This document shows positions 57,642 to 64,000 of a stretch of DNA of 64,000 bases, in pieces; the first letter of the stretch is position 1; each line of letters starts with the position of its first letter. Below the pieces are notes generated by a model that had not been told where the DNA came from, searched no databases, and saw nothing but the letters and a program-made list of their open reading frames with translations. The stretch comes from Pseudomonas abietaniphila (GTDB lineage: Bacteria; Pseudomonadota; Gammaproteobacteria; Pseudomonadales; Pseudomonadaceae). A program made the position numbers and the translations under genes. The DNA lies in the NCBI RefSeq assembly GCF_039697315.1, contig NZ_CP155619.1, positions 6,200,001 to 6,264,000 on the forward strand, in the 5' to 3' direction.

Positions 57642-58028
57642 TCAGCGGTGCTCATGTGTCGCGTCTGTTTCAGGGGCATCGTCCACCGCCGCGAGCCGGT
57701 ATCCCACGCCATGCAGGGTGTGAATCAGCGGCACCTCGAAGCCGACGTCGACGACCTGCCTGATCTCATGAATGCGTGTGGCCACTCCGTTCTTGTTCTT
57801 CAGCATCCCGTCGCCCCACAAGACCGCTGCGATTTCAGACTGCGTCACGATGGCCGGGCTTCTGCGCATCAGCAGTGCGAGTACTTCAATGTTGGTGGGA
57901 TTGAGTCTCAACGGTTTTCCGCCGCGAACCACCTTGCACTGCGTGACGTTGAGGCAAAGGTCTTCGATGGTGAGAATGTCGTGTGTGCTGGGCGGGCGGA
58001 ACATGCGGGAGTGGTCTCTTGCGAACAT
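57642..58028 (-). CDS. stand-alone OmpR-type winged-helix protein
   Basis: 128 aa with a single Trans_reg_C (OmpR/PhoB) DNA-binding domain at about 25-110 (PLRLNPTNIEVLALLMRRSPAIVTQSEIAAVLWG, recognition helix VATRIHEIRQVVD, wing IHTLHGVGYRLA). No receiver domain, so it cannot be phospho-regulated in the usual way. Start at 58028 or Met9 at 58004; neither has a good RBS. Target unknown. A DUF2790 gene is the nearest neighbour. Confidence 0.75.
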   Translation of the reverse strand: MFARDHSRMFRPPSTHDILTIEDLCLNVTQCKVVRGGKPLRLNPTNIEVLALLMRRSPAIVTQSEIAAVLWGDGMLKNKNGVATRIHEIRQVVDVGFEVPLIHTLHGVGYRLAAVDDAPETDATHEHR

Positions 58029-58289
58029 TCGATTCGGCAGAGAGCGTACAACCGGTGATGTAAAAAAATAGTCCGGCCAGGGTGAAAGCCGTGTCGCACG
58101 GGCAATCCTGAATCAGTGGGCGTCTGCTCATCGTCAGCATTGATAACAGGCGTGCTGCCATCAACCGCCTTGATGCGAACTATCGGATCATGCGATTTCC
58201 TTTCGTTTCATCTGGCGACGAAGATAAGTCCCAAGAGCAAACAACATGACAGCTTGCTCACCTAAGTCCCTTATCTTTGGAGATACATC

Positions 58290-58568
58290 ATGAAATATGT
58301 ACTGTTCGCGGCACTCTCGTTGGCCAGCGTCTATGCCTCCGCTCAAGAGTCGGTCAGTTCGGTGAGCGATGCTCAGGTCAGCGCGCAAACTCAACGCTAC
58401 AACCAGCATAAAGGGCTGGATGTGTCGAAAGTCATCAGCAGCACAACAGCTCAGGACGTTCAAAAAGTAGACGGCCCGGTCAATGCGCAAATCGTCTACC
58501 TCGACAGTGCCGGCGTGAAGCACACCCTTGATTACACCATCCAGGGCTACGGTCGTCAGAACGGGTAA
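58290..58568 (+). CDS. DUF2790 small exported protein (copy 2)
   Basis: 92 aa. Signal peptide MKYVLFAALSLASVYASA, then NQHKGLDVSKVISS and PVNAQIVYLDSAGVKHTLDYTIQGYG, the DUF2790 core. ATG with GGAGAT upstream. Paralogue of the protein at 11233; lacks its cysteine pair. Periplasmic, function unknown. Confidence 0.82.
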   Translation: MKYVLFAALSLASVYASAQESVSSVSDAQVSAQTQRYNQHKGLDVSKVISSTTAQDVQKVDGPVNAQIVYLDSAGVKHTLDYTIQGYGRQNG

Positions 58569-58609
58569 CGCGTAAACTGCCTTATGACGTATGAATTGCC
58601 TTTCACATG

Positions 58610-58641
58610 AACGCCGCTTCTACGATGCGGCGTTTTTTTTT
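58610..58641 (+). terminator. strong terminator after DUF2790 (copy 2)
   Basis: Stem AACGCCGC / GCGGCGTT (58610-58617, 58627-58634), with T residues continuing to 58641. It lies 40 nt past the stop of the DUF2790 gene. Confidence 0.92.
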
Positions 58642-58818
58642 GCGTGTTTTCGCAAACGCTGAACCTTTAGCGCCGGGCGGTATCCACTTTTCTCCGGCTG
58701 CCGATTCATCCCCGATGACGTTCCAGTTCTCTGCCAGCCGTCAGGCGGTCGCCGGAAAACGATGTGCCCGGGTTAAAACCCGAAGGCATGTACTGTGCAA
58801 CTGCAGTTGGAGCCCACC

Positions 58819-59505
58819 ATGCAGCCTTATGTCATCTGCCACATGATGTCGTCTCTGGACGGCCACGCACTTACCGACGGCTGGGATCGCCCTTTCAAAA
58901 ATGCCGCCGGGCAGCTTTATGAAAAGCTGGCCAAGACCTTTGAATTCGACGCATGGATCTGCGGGCGCGTGACCATGCAGGAAGTGGCGCACGACGAAGG
59001 CTACCCGACAGGCCTGGCCACATCGCCGATTCCTCGGACGCCCCATTTCGTTGATCGCAACGCTGCCTCCTATGCCATTTCCATCGATCCTCACGGAAAA
59101 GTGGGCTGGAAAAACAATCAGGCGCTGGGCTCTCACGTGGTCGAGGTCCTGACCGAAGGCGTTTCGGACGATTACCTGGCGTACTTGCAATCCATCGGGG
59201 TGTCCTATCTGTTTGCCGGCAAAACCGATATCGACCTGAAGTACGTTGTCGACACGCTCCACAAGGAGCTGGGTTGCAAGCGCTTGATCGTCGAAGGCGG
59301 CCCGCACATCAGTGGTTCGTTCGTGAATGCCGGTCTGGTGGACGAGGTCAGTGTCCTGATTCTGCCGCTGGTGGATGGCCGGGGAGCGCACCCGGCATCC
59401 TTCGAGATTTCGCCGAGTGCGTGGAAGCAACCGGTTCACCTGACCCTGGCGTCGGCCGAGGTGCAGGAAGGCGGCGGGGTGTGGTTGCGTTACCGCCGTG
59501 GTTGA
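58819..59505 (+). CDS. RibD C-terminal/dihydrofolate-reductase-fold protein
   Basis: 228 aa from ATG 58819 with TTGGAGC upstream. RibD_C fold with CHMMSSLDGHALTD at the start, ICGRVTMQEVA near residue 55, and IVEGGPHISGSFVNAGLVDEVSVLILP near 155 with the GGP nucleotide-binding loop. Probably an NADPH-dependent reductase of a pyrimidine-like compound; the paired deaminase of RibD is absent, so not riboflavin synthesis itself. Confidence 0.8.
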   Translation: MQPYVICHMMSSLDGHALTDGWDRPFKNAAGQLYEKLAKTFEFDAWICGRVTMQEVAHDEGYPTGLATSPIPRTPHFVDRNAASYAISIDPHGKVGWKNNQALGSHVVEVLTEGVSDDYLAYLQSIGVSYLFAGKTDIDLKYVVDTLHKELGCKRLIVEGGPHISGSFVNAGLVDEVSVLILPLVDGRGAHPASFEISPSAWKQPVHLTLASAEVQEGGGVWLRYRRG

Positions 59506-59591
59506 TCGCTGAGCGCGAGGCGCCGCGCAGGTCTCACGTTGATTTGCCGGCGCCTGTCTCAGCGCCGGGCAGTCAACGAGACTGCATCGGG

Positions 59592-60827
59592 TCAGCGTGC
59601 AGCTTTATCCAGCATCGCCAGCAGCAAAACGTTAGCACCGGCTTCGGCCCAGTGAGGGTGAATGTATTCGGCTTCGTTGTGGCTCAAACCGTCGACGCAA
59701 GGCACGAAGATCATCGACGTCGGTGCGACCTTGCTGAGGTAGCAGGCGTCGTGGCCAGCGCCTGAAATCATCTTGCGATGGCTGTAACCCAACTCAATGG
59801 CGGCCTGCTCGACGCTGTCGATGCAGGCCGCATCGAAGGCTATGGGCGCGTACTGGAAGATCTGTTTTAACTCATGCTGTAACCCGATCTTCTCGGCAAT
59901 GGCCACCACTTCACGACGCAGCTCCCAGTCGAGGATTTCCAGGACCGCTTCGTCGGGGTGACGGAATTCGACGCTGAACAACACGCGACCCGGCACGACG
60001 TTGCGCGAGTTGGGGAATACGTTGACCCAACCCACGGTGGCGCGCCCTTCGTCGCCCTGAGCGACACCCATCGCATTCACCGCTTCGACGACCCGCGACA
60101 GGCCGAGCAGGGCGTCCAGCCGATGACTCATCGGCGTTGTACCGGCATGGGCGCTGCGGCCAGTGAGTTCGATTTCGTACCAGCGCTGGCCTTGTGCGCC
60201 GGTGACCACGCCAATGGTGATGTCTTCGACTTCTAGAATGGGGCCTTGCTCGATGTGCAGTTCGAAGGCGGCGTGAATCTCGCGCCCGCCCATGGGCTCG
60301 GTGCCCACGTAGCCAATATGCTTCAGCGCCTCGCCGATGCTGATGCCCTTGGCGTCGGTGCGGGACAGGCCGTATTCGAGATCAAACACGCCGGTGTAGA
60401 CGCCAGAAGCGATCATCGCCGGCGCGAAGCGCGAGCCTTCCTCGTTGGTCCAGTTGACCACCTCGATGGCGCGGTCGGTCTGGATGTTGTGATCGTTGAG
60501 CGTGCGGATCACTTCAAGGCCTGCGAGTACGCCGTAGATGCCGTCGAACTTGCCACCCGCTGGCTGGGAGTCGCCATGGGAGCCGGTCAGCACCGGTGAC
60601 AGGCTCTCATCACGGCCAGGGCGGCGGGCGAACATGTTGCCCATGGCGTCGATGCGCAACGTACATCCCGCTTGCGTGGCCCAACGGGCGAACAGGTCAC
60701 GGCCGACCCGGTCTTCTTCGGTCAGTGCCAGGCGCGAGACCCCGCCTTTGGGCGTGCCGCCAATCTGAGCCATTTCCATCAGTGAATCCCAGAAGCGGGC
60801 TGCGTTGATCCGGGGAAAACTTGTCAT
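59592..60827 (-). CDS. N-carbamoyl-L-cysteine / L-amino acid amidohydrolase (AtcC/HyuC-like)
   Basis: 411 aa from ATG 60827, with AGGAGCC upstream. M20-type metallopeptidase fold: metal-site GSHGDSQPAGGKFDGIYG near residue 80, NWTNEEGSRFAPAM near 125, ELHIEQGP near 190 and GAGHDACY near 365. Family hydrolyses N-carbamoyl amino acids. Its start overlaps the AtcB-like stop by 4 nt; in Pseudomonas AtcB-AtcC the pair turns 2-amino-thiazoline-4-carboxylate into L-cysteine. A hydantoin-type substrate is the alternative. Confidence 0.85.
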   Translation of the reverse strand: MTSFPRINAARFWDSLMEMAQIGGTPKGGVSRLALTEEDRVGRDLFARWATQAGCTLRIDAMGNMFARRPGRDESLSPVLTGSHGDSQPAGGKFDGIYGVLAGLEVIRTLNDHNIQTDRAIEVVNWTNEEGSRFAPAMIASGVYTGVFDLEYGLSRTDAKGISIGEALKHIGYVGTEPMGGREIHAAFELHIEQGPILEVEDITIGVVTGAQGQRWYEIELTGRSAHAGTTPMSHRLDALLGLSRVVEAVNAMGVAQGDEGRATVGWVNVFPNSRNVVPGRVLFSVEFRHPDEAVLEILDWELRREVVAIAEKIGLQHELKQIFQYAPIAFDAACIDSVEQAAIELGYSHRKMISGAGHDACYLSKVAPTSMIFVPCVDGLSHNEAEYIHPHWAEAGANVLLLAMLDKAAR

Positions 60828-61315
60828 TGCCCAGGCTCCTGATCCTTGACCTTGTAGCGGAAGTTGCAATGCGTCGCGCCCTGCATGATGGTCTGCGTGC
60901 GCGTAAGTTCGACGTTGGGGTCGTAACCGACGATGAACACCTCGTCGCGGTTACAGGACAGCAGATGGCCGATCTCGCCAAGGCCCATCTCGTGGTACAT
61001 CTCGGCATAGCGGCAGCGGTGCACGTCGTAGTCGTAGTGGGTCGCGTCGCTGGCGATGATTTCCACCTTCAGCGCGTCGTCCTTCTCCCACAATTCTTGC
61101 AGCGCTACAAAACCCTCCAGGTTCGGTCCATGGGGTTCGCGGGAAGCGAAGTACTCGCCGGCTTTGACGGCCGCCTGGGAAACAGCTTCGCCAATCACTG
61201 CCTGGGCGCTCTCTTTGCCATAGTCGCGCACCAGGATTTCGTAAATCGGCTTGATGATCTCAGCTTCGATTCGCCGCCGGGCCAGGATGCCCAGTTCACC
61301 TTCGACAGCGCTCAT
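60824..61315 (-). CDS. L-2-amino-thiazoline-4-carboxylate hydrolase (AtcB-like)
   Basis: 163 aa from ATG 61315, with GAGGAG upstream. The signature block HRCRYAEMYHEMGLGEIGHLL...SCNRD, then ELTRTQTIMQGATHCNFRYK, matches the ATC-hydrolase family, with the conserved cysteines in order. It opens the thiazoline ring to N-carbamoyl-L-cysteine. Overlaps the AtcC-like gene by 4 nt, a strong functional pair. A divergent LysR gene lies 239 bp away. Confidence 0.85.
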   Translation of the reverse strand: MSAVEGELGILARRRIEAEIIKPIYEILVRDYGKESAQAVIGEAVSQAAVKAGEYFASREPHGPNLEGFVALQELWEKDDALKVEIIASDATHYDYDVHRCRYAEMYHEMGLGEIGHLLSCNRDEVFIVGYDPNVELTRTQTIMQGATHCNFRYKVKDQEPGQ

Positions 61316-61461
61316 GTCGGTTCTCCTCGGTTCACGGTCAGAAAAGGGCGGCCCGTTCGATGCGGGATACCCCCTTGTTCTTGCTACAGCAGATGCTTCA
61401 CGGTTTGCCGGAACGCACACTAGGCAATCATTCTATATTTATCAACTATCAAAAGTTCATA

Positions 61462-61474
61462 ACCCTATAAGGGT
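61462..61474. promoter_or_regulatory. candidate operator between AtcB-like and LysR genes
   Basis: ACCCT-ATA-AGGGT, a perfect 13-bp inverted repeat in an AT-rich divergent promoter region. Possible LysR binding site or promoter-overlapping operator. Confidence 0.45.
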
Positions 61475-61554
61475 AAGTGATTTGCGAATATATGCGCTTT
61501 TATAAGCATCATTCTGGGTTGTTCAGGCGGCTTAATTGGTTTTAAACTCAACAC

Positions 61555-62451
61555 ATGAAAAATATAGAACAGTTAAATAATGATCCTCCGCTACGGGCCG
61601 TTCGGACTTTCGAGGCGTTCGCGCGTCATGGTGGCGTCAATACCGCTGCCCGGGAGCTGGATGTCTCGCCCTCGGCCATCAGCCATCAATTGCGTCTGCT
61701 TGAGGAGTTTCTCGGCCAGGCGCTGACCTCACGGCAGGGGCGCAATCTGATCCTGACCGACGAGGGAAGGGAGTACTACCGGGCGATCCGTTCGGCATTT
61801 TCCGTGCTGCGCAGCGCCACCGAGCACGTTCGGGAAAAGTCGGCGACGCGGCAGGTCACCATCAGCCTGATTCCGATGTTCGGCATCAATCTCTTTATTC
61901 CACGGCTCGGCGAGTTTCTTGCCGAGAACACTGGCGTCGACGTCAACGTGACCTACGCCAATCACCGTAGCTACCCCAGCGACGCCGCTGACATCTCCAT
62001 TCGCTTTGGCAGCGGGCTTTGGCCGGGTTACCACAGCGAGCCGCTTATTTCCGGGGACGTGACGGCGTGGTGCAGTCCGGCCTTTCTGGCGCGTCACGGC
62101 AGTATTGATACGCCGCAGGCATTGATCGATCTGCCATTGCTGCATGACGAGGAACGCGGTACGTGGGGGCAATGGTTGCAAGCTGCCGGAATCAGGCACC
62201 CGGCAGCGCTGCAAGGCCTGTTGTTCGAGGATGGCCAGCTCGCGCTGACCGCTGCACTTAATGGGCTGGGTTGCGCATTGCTGCGCGAGCCCTTGATCGC
62301 GCCGCTGCGTGATCGGGGGGAGCTGCTCAAGCTGTTTGACCAGACCCTCGACGACGGTCGCGCCTATTACCTGTGCCGCCGCGCTGATGGCGAGTTGTCC
62401 CGCGAAGGGTTGAATCTGTACAGCTGGCTCAAACGCGTGCTGCTGGCGTGA
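61555..62451 (+). CDS. GcvA-type LysR regulator
   Basis: 298 aa. PLRAVRTFEAFARHGGVNTAARELDVSPSAISHQLRLLEEFLG HTH (residues 12-55), then the effector domain with SIRFGSGLWPGY. AmpR/GcvA/TrpI subgroup opening. ATG 61555, with no clear RBS. Divergent from the AtcBC-like pair; likely its activator in response to an ATC-type substrate (inferred). Confidence 0.9.
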   Translation: MKNIEQLNNDPPLRAVRTFEAFARHGGVNTAARELDVSPSAISHQLRLLEEFLGQALTSRQGRNLILTDEGREYYRAIRSAFSVLRSATEHVREKSATRQVTISLIPMFGINLFIPRLGEFLAENTGVDVNVTYANHRSYPSDAADISIRFGSGLWPGYHSEPLISGDVTAWCSPAFLARHGSIDTPQALIDLPLLHDEERGTWGQWLQAAGIRHPAALQGLLFEDGQLALTAALNGLGCALLREPLIAPLRDRGELLKLFDQTLDDGRAYYLCRRADGELSREGLNLYSWLKRVLLA

Positions 62452-62534
62452 GGCCGACAGCAACGCGCTATTTTCAAACCCTCGTGCTCATCAATGTGTT
62501 TGGGCAGCAGGCGGTTTGTGTCATGGACCGTGCG

Positions 62535-64000
62535 TCATAGCTCCAGATGCAGCGGCTCAGTCCCGGCAGCAGGAAAGGCACAGCAAATCAGTGCTTCACC
62601 GGCGGGAATCGGAAACTCCGGCGGCTGAGCGTAGGTCACCGCGCCCTGCAGAATGTTGGTGCGACAGGTGCCGCAAGAACCCCCACGGCAGCCGAAGGGT
62701 GGCGCCAGGTCGCGTTGTTCGGCCAGCTCCAGCAGCGAGCCTCCGCCTGGGTTCCAGCGGGCCTCCTTGGTCGAGGCCATGAACATCACCGGCACTGACT
62801 CGCTGGAGATCGGCGCAAGTTCCACCACGGGTGCGGCGTTGCTCGCAGAGCGTTGCAGACTGGACGGACCGAACGCTTCGGCATGGATGCGCGAGTCGTT
62901 GATATCCAGTGCCCGCAGGCCGTCATACATCTGTTGCATGAAGCCTTGCGGGCCGCACAGATAAAAGTCGTAATCACCGAACGGCAAGAGCTCTTGCAGC
63001 AGGCTGACGTTCAAGCGGCCCTCTCGCTCGTAATCCACACCCTGTTCGGCACCGGTGACGTTACTCAAGGCCCGCACGTAGCGCAGCTTGCCTTCCGAGG
63101 CGGCGGCGAGCGCCGAGAATTCTGCCTGAAAGGCAAGCTGCGCCTTGTTGGACGCGGACTGAAACACCCACGTAGGTCGGAGATACCGGGTGCGCTGCCC
63201 CTCGTGAACCAGGTGCCGCGCCATGGCCAGTGCCGGCGTCACACCGACGCCCGCCGCGAGGAGCACCACTGAGCGGCGGACCGCAGCGTCGACGGTAAAG
63301 ATCCCCGCCGGGGCGCGAGCCTCGATCAGATCGCCGACCTGCAGGTTGTCGTGCAGGTGCGTGGAGACAACGCCTTCACGTTTCACGCTGATGCGCAGCA
63401 CATCGTCTGTCGGCGCGCTGGACAGCGTGTAGGTACGCACCAGTGGCTTGTCTTGTCCGGCAAGGGGGACACGAATCGGCAGATGCTGCCCGGCCAGGCG
63501 GGTCGGCACACCCACGCCGTCATCGGGCAGCAGGTGGAATGAACGGATGGTTTCGCTCTCCTGAACAATGTCGATGACCCGGTAGGGACGCCAGCTCTGT
63601 TGCAGGGCGGCTGCCTTCAGCCGCCTGTCCATGTCTTCCCAACTGCCCGTCATCAGCACGTTGGGCGATGTGCCGTTTTCCATGTCGACCCAACGCAACG
63701 GCAACCCGCCGGGACGGCGAATCACACGCTCGGGGAAAAAACGCCACATGCGTTCGGCGCCGATGAAAGCCAGGGTCTCAGCGGAATCGAGAATGACCTC
63801 GATGCGCCCGGTCATCTGCAGCAAGTCGCCAGTGCGCATGTCGACAAACACCAGGCCAGCGCGCGGGTTGATCAACAGGTTGCCGAGGGTGTTGAAGAAC
63901 AGATTGCCATTGAAGTCCGGCACGGTCAGCGCGCCGTTTTCGTCCACCTTTACGAAGCCAGGCTTGCCGCCGCGATGGGAGACATCGACCTGGCACTGTC
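62535..64000 (-). CDS. fused PNPOx-like / FNR / [2Fe-2S] ferredoxin oxidoreductase, 5' end beyond the window
   Basis: Open from the right edge; no start seen. The minus-strand frame enters with QVDVSHRGGKPGFV, the PNPOx/FMN split-barrel family motif, so the apparent GTG start at 63947 is internal. Order: PNPOx-like barrel (to about 63700), FAD/NAD(P) reductase (RTYTLSSAP, GVGVTPALAMARHLV, FYLCGPQGFMQQM), then a C-terminal plant-type ferredoxin (FGCRGGSCGTC, with the last Cys near ICCAFP). At least 488 aa in window. Electron-transfer role; substrate unknown. Confidence 0.9.
   Translation of the reverse strand, partial: QCQVDVSHRGGKPGFVKVDENGALTVPDFNGNLFFNTLGNLLINPRAGLVFVDMRTGDLLQMTGRIEVILDSAETLAFIGAERMWRFFPERVIRRPGGLPLRWVDMENGTSPNVLMTGSWEDMDRRLKAAALQQSWRPYRVIDIVQESETIRSFHLLPDDGVGVPTRLAGQHLPIRVPLAGQDKPLVRTYTLSSAPTDDVLRISVKREGVVSTHLHDNLQVGDLIEARAPAGIFTVDAAVRRSVVLLAAGVGVTPALAMARHLVHEGQRTRYLRPTWVFQSASNKAQLAFQAEFSALAAASEGKLRYVRALSNVTGAEQGVDYEREGRLNVSLLQELLPFGDYDFYLCGPQGFMQQMYDGLRALDINDSRIHAEAFGPSSLQRSASNAAPVVELAPISSESVPVMFMASTKEARWNPGGGSLLELAEQRDLAPPFGCRGGSCGTCRTNILQGAVTYAQPPEFPIPAGEALICCAFPAAGTEPLHLEL

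Overview
The window looks like a chromosomal segment of a Pseudomonas species, probably from the fluorescens/putida/syringae side of the genus. This is inferred from high-GC coding sequence with strong Pseudomonas character: an OprD-family porin, DUF1652 and DUF2790 small proteins, an AruH-like transaminase, a Pseudomonas-type arn (pmr) lipid A operon, and REP-type palindromes carrying the core GTGGCTTGTCCCGCGAT. I saw no rRNA, tRNA, CRISPR array, insertion sequence or prophage.

Left part (1-17.6 kb). A chemoreceptor is followed by an orphan AruH-like aminotransferase and an OprD-type porin. The porin converges on a glyoxylate-assimilation operon (gcl-hyi-glxR) controlled by a divergent LysR gene. 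The gcl/LysR intergenic region carries tandem 13-bp repeats 21 bp apart. Next come single catabolic or redox genes: a 2-keto-4-pentenoate hydratase-like protein, a DUF2790 protein, an exported alpha/beta hydrolase, a CGWC DsbA-like protein, an Old Yellow Enzyme, and a FAD monooxygenase with its LysR regulator.

Central part (16.9-38.4 kb). This is an envelope and metal region. It holds two Ais/PmrG-like histidine phosphatases, an MFS exporter, an FbpABC-type ferric iron importer, an orphan sensor kinase, a PAP2 phosphatase and two extra GT-C glycosyltransferases. The complete operon arnBCADTEF-ugd follows; its eight genes all overlap their neighbours by 1-4 nt, and it ends in a strong terminator at 29547-29578. 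Together these genes are expected to add 4-amino-4-deoxy-L-arabinose to lipid A (cationic peptide/polymyxin resistance).

Right-centre (38.4-53 kb). A GabT-like transaminase precedes a double-domain KaiC-like ATPase, which is followed by a stand-alone receiver protein and a DUF1652 protein, with no kaiA or kaiB. A complete tripartite RND efflux operon (permease-MFP-OMF) follows. Then come a TetR/NmrA divergent pair with a candidate operator and an Aer-like chemoreceptor.

Right part (53-64 kb). A FadR-type GntR regulator is divergent from an MFS transporter and a D-erythronate-dehydrogenase-like gene. These are followed by a PuuR/PauR-like cupin regulator, a receiver-less winged-helix protein, a second DUF2790 protein and a RibD-like reductase. 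An AtcB/AtcC-like pair (2-aminothiazoline-4-carboxylate to L-cysteine) has a divergent GcvA-type LysR. The window ends inside a large fused PNPOx-FNR-ferredoxin oxidoreductase. I found no single unmistakably new system. The most unusual items are the KaiC/receiver module without KaiB, the LPS-remodelling cluster with an unpaired sensor kinase and extra ArnT-like enzymes, and the AtcBC locus.
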